Assembly: GCF_009498275.1 (NCBI RefSeq)
Contig: NZ_CP045643.1
Coordinates: 8,370,001-8,434,000 of the forward strand
Direction: 5' to 3'
Length of the DNA: 64,000 nucleotides
DNA from: Streptomyces fagopyri
GTDB lineage: Bacteria; Actinomycetota; Actinomycetes; Streptomycetales; Streptomycetaceae
Shown: positions 1 to 9,200 of the stretch, one piece after another
How the letters are laid out: the number at the start of each line of letters is the position of its first letter
Numbering within the stretch: the first letter of the stretch is position 1
Made by a program: the position numbers and the translations under genes
Notes under the pieces: model-generated
The model's input: only the letters and a program-made list of their open reading frames with translations
The model's database searches: none
What the model was told of the DNA's origin: nothing

Positions 1-381
1 GCGGGCGAACCCCATGTCACCGACCCGGACTGGTTCTCCCACCACCCCCTGGTCCTGAACGTGTCGCTGCGCGACCTCGCCCCCGAGGTGCTGCTCGCCG
101 CCGCCAACATCGTCGACGACGTCGAGCACTGCCTGAAGGCCGACACCTCGCCCCACCTGGCCGAACAGCTCACCGGCGGCCGGGACTTCCTGGACGGCAC
201 CCTCGACGACGTGCTGACCGGACGGCTGACCCCGCCGGCCGACCGGACCGTGATCTTCTCGCCCTTCGGGCTCGGTGTCCTCGACCTCGCCGTCGGCAAG
301 TACGTGTACGACGAAGTGGCCCGGAAGGGGGACCTGCGTCTCGTCGACGACTTCTTCCACGACCTGCGTCGGTACGGCTGA
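1..381 (+). CDS. sbnB: SbnB-like 2,3-diaminopropionate biosynthesis protein, C-terminal part (5' end outside window)
   Basis: Only the last 126 residues are present; the frame is open from base 1. SbnB belongs to the ornithine cyclodeaminase family and oxidatively cleaves N-(1-amino-1-carboxy-2-ethyl)-glutamate, made by SbnA, to release L-2,3-diaminopropionate. The visible segment has the family C-terminus: HCLKAD, a long helix-rich stretch, then RTVIFSPFGLGVLDLAVGK, typical of the end of the NAD-binding domain. The stop lies 38 bases before the GTG of sbnA, so the two form an operon. The assignment rests mainly on this pairing and on the FSPFGLGVLDLA motif. Other ornithine cyclodeaminase-like enzymes cannot be excluded because the N-terminal half is missing. 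Confidence 0.82.
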   Translation, partial: AGEPHVTDPDWFSHHPLVLNVSLRDLAPEVLLAAANIVDDVEHCLKADTSPHLAEQLTGGRDFLDGTLDDVLTGRLTPPADRTVIFSPFGLGVLDLAVGKYVYDEVARKGDLRLVDDFFHDLRRYG

Positions 382-419
382 AGCGGAACCACCTCAGCCC
401 TGGCATCAGGAGGCCCACC

Positions 420-1463
420 GTGCCCGTCATCTCCGCTCCCCACGCCTTCAACGAAAGCCAGCTCTACGTCGACCTCCGGTCGATCCTCGGGCATTCGCTG
501 TATCTGAAGTGCGAAGGCTTCAACTTCGCCGGCTCCATCAAGTTGAAAGCGGCGAACGAGATGGTGGAGAGCGCCGAGCGCGAGGGGGTCCTGAAGCCGG
601 ACTCGATCCTGGTGGAGTCGTCGTCCGGGAACCTGGGCGTGGCCCTGAGCACGATCGCCGCGAGCAAGGGCTACCAGTTCCTGTGCGTCACGGACTCCCG
701 GTGCAACCTCTCGACCCGACTGCTGATGGAGGCGCTCGGCAGCGAGGTGCACGTCATCTCCGAACTGGACGCCAACGCGGGTTTCCTCGGCGCGCGGATC
801 GACTACGTCCGCGCGCTGTGCGCCTCCGACGACCGGTACGTGTGGCTCAGCCAGTACACCAACCCGGGCAACTGGAAGGCGCACTACCGCACGACGGCGC
901 CCGAGATCGCCAGCTACTTCCCGGGCCTGGACGTCCTGTTCGTCGGGGCGGGCACCACCGGGACCCTGATGGGCTGCGCACGCTACTTCCGCACATGGCA
1001 CCGGCCGGTGCGGATCGTCGCCGTCGACAGCGTCGGCTCGGTGGCCTTCGGCGGCACACCGGGCCGCCGGATGATCCCGGGCCTGGGCATGAGCATGCGG
1101 CCGCCCCTGCTCGACGAGTCCTTCGTGGACGAGGTGATCCGGGTGGAGGAGGCGGACACCATCCGCACGTGCCACCGGCTGGCCCGCCGCGGCTTCGTCT
1201 TCGGCGGCTCCACCGGGACGGTGGTCAGCGGGGCCATGGACTGGCTGGGCCGGCAGGACGCGCCCGGCATCACCGCGGTGGCCATCGCCCCCGACCTCGG
1301 TGAGCGGTACCTCGACACCATCTACCAGACCAACTGGCTGCAGGATCTCTACGGCGAGAACATTCTCGACCCCGAACAGGTGGCCGTCGGTCAGAGCGGC
1401 GCCGGGCCCGCGCCCGACCCACCCGAACCGCCGGACACGCCTCCCCGACGCCGAAGCCGCTGA
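420..1463 (+). CDS. sbnA: SbnA-like N-(2-amino-2-carboxyethyl)-L-glutamate synthase
   Basis: 347 aa. PLP enzyme of the cysteine synthase fold that replaces the phosphate of O-phospho-L-serine with glutamate, the first step to L-2,3-diaminopropionate. The PLP lysine is in GSIKLKAA (K41). The substrate/PLP loop VESSSGNLG follows, and the phosphate-binding turn GAGTTGTLMG is near residue 180. AGGAGG at 408-413 sits six bases before the GTG start. It follows sbnB closely, so the pair should supply Dap to a siderophore or nonribosomal peptide made by genes left of the window. The last ~20 residues are a Pro/Arg-rich tail outside the fold. The absence of an ordinary cysteine-synthase context argues against housekeeping CysK. 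Confidence 0.87.
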   Translation: MPVISAPHAFNESQLYVDLRSILGHSLYLKCEGFNFAGSIKLKAANEMVESAEREGVLKPDSILVESSSGNLGVALSTIAASKGYQFLCVTDSRCNLSTRLLMEALGSEVHVISELDANAGFLGARIDYVRALCASDDRYVWLSQYTNPGNWKAHYRTTAPEIASYFPGLDVLFVGAGTTGTLMGCARYFRTWHRPVRIVAVDSVGSVAFGGTPGRRMIPGLGMSMRPPLLDESFVDEVIRVEEADTIRTCHRLARRGFVFGGSTGTVVSGAMDWLGRQDAPGITAVAIAPDLGERYLDTIYQTNWLQDLYGENILDPEQVAVGQSGAGPAPDPPEPPDTPPRRRSR

Positions 1464-1773
1464 ACGACGCGTCTCCGGGCCACGCCGGTGCGACGGCGTC
1501 CGGTGCGCGGGCCCACGTCGTGAACGGGCCCGCGTCCGGTTCGGCCCGTACCCGAGTCGGGTCCGCGTCCGGTTCGGTCCGTACCCGAGTCGGGTCCGCG
1601 TCCGGTTCGGTCCCGTCTCGGGTACGGACCCGAGGCACGGTCGGCGCCCCCCGACCGGCGGACGCCGAGTTCGTGGAGCTCTGGGCGGCGGTCTTCGGCG
1701 GCGGCCCGGCACGGTCACCCTCCGGGCCCGGCGAGCACGCGGGCGGGCTCGCCCCGTACGGGTTCCGCGGCGG
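1464..1773. other. Convergent intergenic region after sbnA
   Basis: 310 bases between two convergent genes. It contains a three-copy 33-bp tandem repeat, listed separately, and no coding sequence I can support; the open frames here read as repeat-derived Arg/Gly/Ser. The repeat units can form hairpins and may end transcription from both sides. Confidence 0.6.
1531..1629. repeat. 33-bp tandem repeat, three copies
   Basis: Units begin at 1531, 1564 and 1597 with CGCGTCCGGTTCGG. The first two differ by one base and the third diverges after base 15. Each full unit holds the near-palindrome CCCGAGTCGGG, so the array can fold into successive hairpins. It lies between convergent genes. Confidence 0.9.
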
Positions 1774-2478
1774 TCAGCCCGGCTTCTCGCCGGTCTGGCA
1801 GACCTGGCGGGCGATCTCGCGCAGCTTGATGTTGCGGTCCTGCGATGCCTTCTTGAGCACCTTGAAGGCAGCGTTCTCGGGCAGCCCGTAGCGCTCCATG
1901 AGGATGCCCATCGCCTCGCCGATCTCGTGGCGGGTCTCCAGGGCGTCGCCGAGCTGCTGGTGCGTGCGGGCCGCCGAGAAGGCCACGGCGGCGTGCGAGG
2001 CGAGGATCCAGCCGGCCCTCCGCGCGGCCTCGTCGAAGGCACGCGGCTGGTGGGAGTACAGATTGAGGGCGCCCAGTTCGTCGTCCTCGGTGAACAGGAG
2101 GAAACCCATCACGCTCCCCATGCCCAGCTTCCTCAGCTCGGGGGCGAAACGCGACCAGCGTTCGTGCGGCCGGCTCAGGTCCTCGATGACATAGACCTGC
2201 TGACGGTCGGTCACGGCGTCGAAGCAGGGGCCCTCCCGCAGGTCCTGCTGGATCCGGTCCGCGCGGCGCACCACGTCGCCGGTCGCCGCCAGAGCACGTA
2301 CCTCGCCGCGCCGCACGGTGAGGATGCCGGCCTCGTCACAGCCGTTGATCAGCACCGTCGCGTGTTCCACGATGCGGTCCAAGGTGTCCTGGACCGAGTC
2401 CTGGGCCAGCAGATCGCGCGCCATTTCCGCCAGGGCGATGGCGAACTGCTCCCAGACCTCGCCGGGCTCACGTGACAT
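1774..2478 (-). CDS. GAF and ANTAR domain transcription antitermination regulator
   Basis: 234 aa. The N-terminal two thirds form a GAF sensor domain (about residues 20-160, with the GPCFDAV and FGALNLYS-type motifs). The last ~60 residues are an ANTAR RNA-binding domain (HQQLGDALETRHEIGEAMGILMERYGLPENAAFKVLKKASQDRNIKLREIA). Such proteins bind dual hairpins in nascent RNA and prevent termination; the ligand is unknown. I chose the ATG at 2478 because AGGTGG lies just upstream; a longer frame reaches back to 2538 without a better ribosome site. It stands alone, convergent to sbnA and divergent from the WhiB gene. Confidence 0.88.
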   Translation of the reverse strand: MSREPGEVWEQFAIALAEMARDLLAQDSVQDTLDRIVEHATVLINGCDEAGILTVRRGEVRALAATGDVVRRADRIQQDLREGPCFDAVTDRQQVYVIEDLSRPHERWSRFAPELRKLGMGSVMGFLLFTEDDELGALNLYSHQPRAFDEAARRAGWILASHAAVAFSAARTHQQLGDALETRHEIGEAMGILMERYGLPENAAFKVLKKASQDRNIKLREIARQVCQTGEKPG

Positions 2479-2724
2479 GTGCCACCTGCTCTGCTGTTGA
2501 AGCCGCGTCGTCGCCCACCAGGGGTCCCATCTTGCCACCCGTACTTCCCGGTCGCGCCCCGCGGACGCCTTCGCGGGGCGCGACCGCGCACGGCCGCCGG
2601 TGGTCGTTTCCCGTTCAAGCGACGCCGTCCCGGCAAGACACCGTGTTTCACCCGTGGATCAACGGTGACCCGAAGGGAGACCGAAGTCCGACGAACGACA
2701 GCACCGCGAACGCAGGAGGTTCCC

Positions 2725-2985
2725 ATGGACAACTGGCGCGAATCGGCGGCATGCCGCACCGTCGACCCCGACCTCTTCTTCCCCATCGGCAGCACGGGCC
2801 CCGCGCTTCCGCAGGTCGAGGAGGCGAAGGCCGTCTGCCGGCAGTGCCCCGTCCGTGACGAGTGCCTGCGCTGGGCGCTCGACACGGGGCAGACCATCGG
2901 CGTCTGGGGCGGGACGAGCGAGAACGAACGGCGCGCGCTGAGGCGGCGTACGGTCGGCCGCGCCGCCAGGGATGCCGGAACCTAA
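2725..2985 (+). CDS. WhiB-family iron-sulfur transcription regulator
   Basis: 86 aa. All four Fe-S ligands are present: Cys10, Cys38, Cys41 and Cys47 in the CX2CX5C arrangement. The GVWGG turn at residues 59-63 follows, then a basic C-terminal helix ending in RRALRRRTVGRAARD. WhiB-like proteins bind a [4Fe-4S] cluster and usually act with the principal sigma factor. The start has GCAGGAGG five to seven bases upstream. The stop codon TAA lies on the edge of the inverted-repeat element starting at 2984, so the last residues may have been altered by insertion. Which Wbl subgroup it belongs to cannot be told from this sequence alone. Confidence 0.93.
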   Translation: MDNWRESAACRTVDPDLFFPIGSTGPALPQVEEAKAVCRQCPVRDECLRWALDTGQTIGVWGGTSENERRALRRRTVGRAARDAGT

Positions 2986-3149
2986 GGGCTGTCCCGTGAT
3001 CCCCGGCGGGCGCACGACGACGGCCACGGCACCTCACCGCGTCGTCGGGGTCGCCCGGACACACCCGGTACGAGGACGCCCCTCCGCCTTCGCGACGCAC
3101 CGCGTCCCACGCCGCGCGCCGAACCACCGGGGATCACGGGACAGCCCTT
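2984..3149. mobile_element. MITE-like element with perfect 23-bp terminal inverted repeats
   Basis: The left arm 2984-3006 begins AAGGGCTGTCCCGTGATCC and the right arm 3127-3149 is its exact reverse complement. The 166-bp body has no coding frame. GGGCTGTCCCG-type ends recall terminal repeats of IS5-family elements in Streptomyces (from memory). No clear target duplication is seen: flanks are CCT on the left and GGG on the right. The left arm supplies the last two bases of the whiB-like stop codon. A plain long-hairpin terminator is the alternative, but a 23-bp perfect stem with a 120-base loop is unusual for that. Confidence 0.7.
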
Positions 3150-3251
3150 GGGCGAGTGAGGCAGGCACGTGGGCAGAAGTGCACGAGAGGTGGCGTCCAC
3201 GTGGTGTGGAGCGGGAGGAGAGATCCCGCCGACGAGTTCGGGGCAGGCGTG

Positions 3252-3686
3252 ATGGAAAGTGATCCGCGCGGGGACAAGCGGCCGTCGGACGAGGAGCTGG
3301 AGAGCCTCGACGTCGTTTTTCCCGGTCGATTGCGCGACGTGACCGACGCCCGCCTCTCGGCGGAGGGCTATCTCCGGGTCCTCGCACGGGCTTCACCGCC
3401 CTCGTCGCCCGAGTACTGGGACGACGTCCTGCTGGTGGTGACCGAGCTGGCCGCCAACACGATCCAGTACGCTCCCGGCCCCTTCGAGCTGCGGGTACGG
3501 CCCACCGGCGACGGCGTGCAGGTGACACTGCGCGACAGCAGTACCACGCCGCCCACGCCCCGGCGCATGAACCCGTCGCGGGGGGCGGGCGGCATCGGCT
3601 GGCACCTCGTCCACGCGCTCTGCCACCGGGTCAGCGTCGTGGTGCGGCCGGACGGGAAGGACGTGCACGCCCTGCTGCCGTGGTGA
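3252..3686 (+). CDS. HATPase_c-type ATP-binding regulator (RsbW-like)
   Basis: 144 aa, a single GHKL ATPase domain of the anti-sigma/anti-anti-sigma kinase class common in Streptomyces. The N-box is VTELAANTIQYA, and the late glycine-rich GGIGWHLVHAL matches the G2 region. The first ATP-lid Asp-X-Gly motif is degenerate (DSSTTPPTPRR). Start choice is uncertain: ATG 3252 or GTG 3249 directly before it; a longer frame runs back into the MITE edge. No partner sigma factor or antagonist gene is adjacent. A second protein of the same class is encoded at 5382-5837. Confidence 0.75.
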   Translation: MESDPRGDKRPSDEELESLDVVFPGRLRDVTDARLSAEGYLRVLARASPPSSPEYWDDVLLVVTELAANTIQYAPGPFELRVRPTGDGVQVTLRDSSTTPPTPRRMNPSRGAGGIGWHLVHALCHRVSVVVRPDGKDVHALLPW

Positions 3687-3849
3687 GCTCCCGGCCGTAC
3701 GGCCTTCCGGACACCCGGTCGCTCTCCGGGCCCACCGCGCGCCGCCGCCCGTACCGGCTCGTCCGGTCGGGCAGGTGTCGGTTCCCCGGACGGGGGCACG
3801 GGACTGCTGCAGGACACAACAGTTCCGTGCGTCTGAACGAGGTGGATCA

Positions 3850-4200
3850 GTGAGCCTGGAGCAGGACCGAGTGCCGGTACGTGGCGACCAGACGGACGAC
3901 GAGGTGCGTGAGCCCTCCGATGAGGAACGTGCCGCCTGGGCACGCGTGCGCCGTACGGCCACGGGGATGCGGCACCACGAGGCGAAGGGCGCGCTGGAGG
4001 CCGCCCGGGAGACGGTTCGCGGCGACACGCTCACCGGCCGGGACGCGCTGATCGCGCGGGCGGAGGCCGAGGAGTGGGAGCGGATCACCGAGGCGCTCGC
4101 CGACCACGCGGGGACGTACGACCCCGAGCACGACCCCTTCGTCCAGGGCGAACTGACCGCTCGCGCGCATCGGACGGAGACGGCGGCCCGCCCTCGGTGA
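3850..4200 (+). CDS. Hypothetical acidic protein
   Basis: 116 aa. The GTG start is preceded by GAGGTGG at suitable spacing. The protein is highly charged and predicted mostly helical (DEERAAWARVRRTATGMRHHEAKGALEAARETV), with no signal peptide or membrane segment. I do not recognise the family. Codon bias is typical of the window, supporting a real gene. It is 163 bases after the HATPase gene and may be co-transcribed with it. Confidence 0.6.
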   Translation: MSLEQDRVPVRGDQTDDEVREPSDEERAAWARVRRTATGMRHHEAKGALEAARETVRGDTLTGRDALIARAEAEEWERITEALADHAGTYDPEHDPFVQGELTARAHRTETAARPR

Positions 4201-4386
4201 TCGAATCTCCGCGAGCGCCGCCTCCGCGATGTCAGTGCCGTCCGCGACAATGCCGTGCAGCAACGAAGATCGTTTCCGCTCCGCGCGGCATGCGATCGGA
4301 CCCGTCCGTCGAGAGGCCGCCCGCACATGACGCCCGCCCCCCTGCCAACGCGCCGTGTCGCGAGCCCTGAACGGAGACCGCTGACG

Positions 4387-4722
4387 ATGCTCCGAGCCGT
4401 CCCGCGCCCCGCCGCCCCCCTCGGCCCCGACGGTGCCGAGGTGCTGCGTCTCATCACCGTGCAGCGTGCCCCCGTCTGCCTCACCGTGCAGGCCAGTGGG
4501 CGTCGCCGGTACGGCTACTGGCAGCCCATGGACACCGGCGCGGGGCGCGGCGGCTGCTTTGTCGCCCTGCCCACGGACGAGTGCGACGCGCTGCACGCGG
4601 CCGGCCGGATCGTGCTGGGGGAGCCGGTGGTGGACCCGGGCAAGACCACGTACCCGGTGCGCCCCGCCGCGCGGGTCGCGTCCTCCTCGGCCGGTGCGCC
4701 CCGCCAGGCCCTCACCGCGTAA
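4387..4722 (+). CDS. Hypothetical protein
   Basis: 111 aa. Chosen start ATG 4387 has GGAGA upstream; an in-frame ATG at 4327 is the alternative. The core LRLITVQRAPVCLTVQASGRRRYGYW followed by GGCFVALPTDECDALHAAGRIVLG looks like a compact beta-rich soluble domain. The C-terminal ~25 residues are Ala/Pro-rich and likely disordered. I recognise no named domain. It ends 15 bases from the convergent DUF6328 gene. Confidence 0.6.
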   Translation: MLRAVPRPAAPLGPDGAEVLRLITVQRAPVCLTVQASGRRRYGYWQPMDTGAGRGGCFVALPTDECDALHAAGRIVLGEPVVDPGKTTYPVRPAARVASSSAGAPRQALTA

Positions 4723-4737
4723 GGGGCGGCGCGAGGC

Positions 4738-5259
4738 TCACGACGTCGTGTGGCGGCTGCGCACCCACATCGGCACGGCCAACCAGCAGAACAGGTACCA
4801 GGCGACGACCCCCGAGACGAGCCAGGGCACATAGGCGTCGTGGGTGGCGACCCGCAGGATCAGCAGCAGTGAGGCCGTCATCGTCGCGAGCAGCAGCACG
4901 AGCCCCGCGAGCGTCAGCCGTGACGCCCATACGACCGCCCGCTCCTTCACCCGTCTGCCGGCGACGATCCGGTGCAAGGACACCGGGCCGATCAGCGCCC
5001 CGGTGGCGGAGGCCCCGAGAACGACCGTGACGATGTAGATGGTTCTGTCCGCCTGTTCCAATTGCGTGTACCGCGGTGTGAACACGACCGTCAGCAGAAA
5101 GCCGAACAGAATCTGCACGCCCGTCTGGGCGACCCGGATCTCCTGGAGGAGGTCACCCCATTTGCGGTCGGCCCTCTCCTCCGCAGTCTCCTCACGCCCC
5201 GTGTCTCCCCGTGCGCGCTCCGTTTCCCGGCGGGTTTCGTCATGTGCCGACTCCGACAA
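4738..5259 (-). CDS. DUF6328 family membrane protein
   Basis: 173 aa from the TTG at 5259, which has an excellent GGGAGGAAG ribosome site five to ten bases upstream. An ATG at 5385 would give 215 aa but lacks a good site. An acidic, charged N-terminus (residues 1-30) precedes RADRKWGDLLQEIRVAQTGVQILFGFLL, typical of DUF6328, and four predicted transmembrane helices. Function is unknown in the family. The gene is convergent to the hypothetical gene ending at 4722 and follows the HATPase gene on the same strand. Confidence 0.8.
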   Translation of the reverse strand: MSESAHDETRRETERARGDTGREETAEERADRKWGDLLQEIRVAQTGVQILFGFLLTVVFTPRYTQLEQADRTIYIVTVVLGASATGALIGPVSLHRIVAGRRVKERAVVWASRLTLAGLVLLLATMTASLLLILRVATHDAYVPWLVSGVVAWYLFCWLAVPMWVRSRHTTS

Positions 5260-5381
5260 GTCTTCCTCCCGGCCTACCCCGGATGACCGGGCCGCGTTCT
5301 CGGTGGATCCAATGTCCCCGAAATACCTCGAAGAATGACGGGGCACTCTCATCCGTCGCACCTGTGCCGAGAAAAGCGTAC

Positions 5382-5837
5382 TCACCGGGGAGAGAGCGGT
5401 ACGACGGCCGTGATGCGTTTTCCTCCCGCTCGGAGATACGAGATCATGATGTCGCGGGCCAGCCGGCAGATGATCGGCCAGCCGTGGCCGCCGATCCGCA
5501 CGGACCCCGGACCGCCGGCGTCCCGTACGGGCCTCGGCACCTCCTCGCTGCGGTCGCTCACCGACAGACGCACCTCGCGCTCGCCCGGTATCACCTCGAA
5601 CGCCGTGACCCCGCCGCCGTGCAGCATCGCGTTGGTGGTGAGTTCGGAGGCGACGAGCAGGACGTCACCGACGGCTGTCGCGTCGGGCGTGGCCCCGGGT
5701 CCGCGGGATCGTCGCGCGTTGTCGAGCGCCTCCCGCACGGCCTCCCGCACCTCGGCCGGGCTGCGCGGTCCCGCGGAGTGCGGCTCGGGCGGGCCGGTCG
5801 CCGTGTCGGTCGAGTGCGCCCGGTGATCTCCGCGCAT
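5382..5837 (-). CDS. HATPase_c-type ATP-binding protein
   Basis: 151 aa single-domain GHKL ATPase like anti-sigma factor kinases. The N-box is ASELTTNAMLHGGG; the glycine region is GGHGWPIICRLA. The N-terminal 25 residues are Pro/Ser-rich. AAGGAG lies upstream of the ATG. It is separated from csbD upstream by a strong terminator hairpin, so it needs its own promoter or readthrough. No cognate sigma factor is nearby. It could regulate an unlinked stress or developmental sigma factor. Confidence 0.8.
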   Translation of the reverse strand: MRGDHRAHSTDTATGPPEPHSAGPRSPAEVREAVREALDNARRSRGPGATPDATAVGDVLLVASELTTNAMLHGGGVTAFEVIPGEREVRLSVSDRSEEVPRPVRDAGGPGSVRIGGHGWPIICRLARDIMISYLRAGGKRITAVVPLSPR

Positions 5838-5863
5838 TTCTTCACTCCTTCTTCGAAAAGAAA

Positions 5864-5895
5864 CGGGCCCGCCGCATGAGCGTGCGGCGGGCCCG
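5864..5895 (-). terminator. Rho-independent-type hairpin downstream of csbD
   Basis: CGGGCCCGCCGC at 5864-5875 pairs perfectly with GCGGCGGGCCCG at 5884-5895 around an 8-base loop. Read on the minus strand it follows csbD and is followed by a T-rich stretch (TTTCTTTTCG). Confidence 0.85.
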
Positions 5896-5911
5896 AAGCG
5901 GCGCGTGACCC

Positions 5912-6085
5912 TCAGTGCCGGAAAATGTCCTTCATCTTCTCCTTGGCCTGGCGGGTGTCACCCTTCGCCTTCTCCGCCCTGCCTTCGGCGGTCATACGCT
6001 CGTTGCCGACGGTACGACCGACGGTTTCCTTGGCCTTGCCCTTGGCCTGCTCCGTCTTCGCCTGTGCCTTCTGGTTCTTGGTCAC
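5912..6085 (-). CDS. CsbD-like stress protein
   Basis: 57 aa. Begins VTKNQKAQAKTEQAKGKAKE and continues TVGNERMTAEGRAEKAKGDTRQAKEKMKD, the Lys/Ala/Glu-rich helical pattern of the CsbD family, which is sigma-B induced in Bacillus and of unknown biochemical role. The GTG start follows GTAAGGA at slightly long spacing. The gene is monocistronic, with a strong terminator 17 bases after the stop. Its proximity to an anti-sigma-type ATPase fits a stress context, but a functional link is inference. Confidence 0.88.
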   Translation of the reverse strand: MTKNQKAQAKTEQAKGKAKETVGRTVGNERMTAEGRAEKAKGDTRQAKEKMKDIFRH

Positions 6086-6200
6086 CGCAGATCACGTCCT
6101 TACCGCATTGACTGTGCGATCCACTATTACGGCTGACCTGAGAGGACCGTCCCAAACCCGCACGACGGGAAATGAGTGGCGATTCCCTCGAAGAGCCGGC

Positions 6201-9200
6201 TCATTCCCGGTGTGCGGGGAAAATGTGCCCACGCGGGCGCAGGGTGGGCACATCACCGCACTCGGCCCTCTCGGTGACGACCCCGGGCAGCCCCCTGCCC
6301 CATCCGCGGGTGATCCCGGTGAGCCGGGCCGTGTCGAGGGGGTTCCCGCCGAGCCCGATCGCGTACGTCGCCGACGCCGGGCCCTCCTCGAACGGATGGG
6401 GCCACGCGTGCGCGTCGGGAGTCCCGGCACCCTCCAGAGCCGTGAGCAGCGCCCGTACGCGTCCGCGCACGCGACCCCGGATCTCCTCGAACTCCTCCGG
6501 CCCCGCTGCGCGCACGCCCACCACCAGCCACGCCGCGTGCCGCCGGTGCAGAGGCGGGGGAGCCGGCAGCACGGACAGGGGATCGGCGCCGGTCCGCGCG
6601 GCCGTCTCCAGGATGTCCCAGGCCCGGTACAGCTCCTCCGCCAGGAGGTCGCGGAAGCCGGGTCCGACCTGGGCCGTGCAGAGACGGACCGGGTCTGTCG
6701 GGGTCATGACCGACACGGCGGAAGACGCCGGTGCGGCGGCGCCGTCCGCGCGGCTGTCGGGTCCGTGGCCGGACCGGCCGAGGCCGGCCGGACGGAGCAC
6801 GACCGGTTCGCGCCAGTCCCACCCGGCCCAGGTCGCGAAGAACTCCCGGCGCAGTCCGGCCGGGGACAGGTCGTCCGCCTCGCGGGTGGTACGCGCCGCC
6901 AGGACGGACCAGGCGAGGCCCGGCAGTCCGCCGAACGGCGCCGAGTCGAGACCGCGCGCCTTCGCCCAGGCCTTGACCTCCGCGGCCAGCCGGGCGAACG
7001 CGGGGTGGCGCCCGACGACGGCGTCGCGCACGGCGTCCGCGTCGCTGACCGCGCTCAGGGCGGTCGCGGCCGGCGCGCCCAGCCGGGCACGGTGTTCCAC
7101 CGCTTCGGCGGGAGGGAGAGAGCCGGTGGCGACCACGCTCAGGTCGACCCCGAGGCCGCCGACGTTCAGCCGCAGGCCCGGCACCCGGGCGCCGGTCACC
7201 CGCCGTACCCGGGTGGCATCCGGAAGAGCCCTGGTCACCCGTGCCCGGACGTCCGCCATGTCGACGACGCCGGGCAGCGCGGCGACCAGGTCCAGGTCCG
7301 CCCCGGGCAGCACGCCGCCCATCCGCCGCGACCCCGCGACGTGCACGATTCCCTCGCCGAGGGCGTCGGAGAGGCACCGCGCGATGTACTGGGCAACAGG
7401 GTCGTCCGGGGGCACGGCGACGGCGGTGGCATCCGTACCGGCCCGGTCGGCGGTGGCATCCGTACCGGCCGGGTCGGCGGTGGTATCCGTACCGGCCGGG
7501 TCGGCCGTGGTGGCGAGGTCGGGCAGCCACCGCACCTCACCTGTCCCCATCGCGACCGACGCCCGCGCACGCATCGGTTCGTCGCCCCGGCGGGAGAGCA
7601 GGACGAGGTGTCCGACCCGGGCCGGTGCGGCGGAGCCGAGCCGGGCGGCGCAGTCGGCGGCGACGGGCCCCGGGTCCTGGACACGGCCCAGGGTCAGATG
7701 CGGGGTGAATCCCCCGGCTCGGCCCCGGCACCGCGGGAACCACGGCTGCAGCGCGGCGCGGAGCCGCGCCCACGGCTCGGGGCCGGCCCCGGCCGGGTCG
7801 AGCCACACGGTGGCGCCGTCCCGGTGTCCGAAGGTGCGCACGCCGTCGAGCCGGATGTCGAACGGCGGTGTCGACGCCACCGCCCGGGACAGCAGCGGGA
7901 CGGCTTGCTCGAACGCGGACTCCGGGACGAAGCCGAAGAGCAGGTTGACGTGCGGCGGCCAGCGACGGGCCTGCGGGTCGTACGCGCGCCGGAGTTCCTG
8001 GACCGCCGGCCACAGATCCTCGGGCGGCAGCCACGCCAGCGCCGTCCGGGAGGTCGGAGCGAGATCGAGGACGTCGAGGGTGCCGACGGCGTGTGGGGCG
8101 CCGGAGTTGCCGGAGCCCGGTGCGGGACCGAGGCCCCGCGCGGACCCGGAGCCCGGTGCGGCGCCGGGCTCCGACGCGAGGCCGGCACCGTCGCGGGCCG
8201 CGGGGACGTCCGTCCCGTACAGGTTCACCACCGCCTCCACGCCGAAGTGGTCGGAGACGTACAGTCCGCCGGGACCGGGGGAGTCGCCCCGCAGGGCCGC
8301 GTCCGTCGGGTGAAGCGCGGCGCCCCGCAGCAGGATCCGGTCGAGCCGGGAGGAACGGCCGGACAGCGAGGAGACGGCGGCCAGCGGATTGATGGCGGGG
8401 TCGAAGGTGGGGCTCTGGTCGGCGGCCCCGCGCACCTCGGTCCAGGCGTCCCGCAGTCCGAGGGCGGCGGCGGGTCCGTTCGGGCCGTCGCGACCGTCGT
8501 TGAAGTCGCCGAGCAGCACCAGGGGACCGTCCAGGTCGGCGAGTCCCTCGGCGATGCGGGCGAGTTCGGAGGTGCGCCGGGCCGGCCCGTTGTCGGAGTG
8601 GTCGCTGCTGAGGTGCGTGGCGGCGACCACGAGCGGGCCGGACGCCGTCTCCAGGGTGAGGGCGGTGACGGCCTTGTGCGGCCCGAGCGCATGATGGCCG
8701 GCCTCCCGCACGGGCAGCCTGCTGAGCAACAGCAGCCCGGTGTCGTCGACCCGTTTCCCGCGGGGGTCACTGCCCACCGTGTAGGCGGCGCGGATCCAGG
8801 GGGTGCGCAGGAGCAGGGCGAGCAGCCCGGCCTCGACCTCCTGGAGCGCGATGACGTCGGCGTCGGCCTCCGCCAGGGCGGCGAGCAGCAGGGGCCGGCG
8901 GCGGTCGGTGTCGATGCGGTCGCTGTCGTAGCGGTCCCACAGCGTGTTCCAGGTCAGCACACGCAACCGGGCGGGCGGCACCCGTGCACCGCCGGGCCCC
9001 GCCGGTGGCACCTCGGACACGGTCCGCGACCTCGCGGACCGGCCGGGCGATCCCGCACGCGCCCCCCGTGGACCCGCGGTCGGGCCCGCGATCCGCTCCG
9101 GGTGGTCGGGGGCACGCCACCGCGCCACCGCGTCGTCCCACACGTACGGCGTGCCGGCCGTGAAGAACGGGGCCCGGAGGAGGCGTGGGGCCCGGACCCG

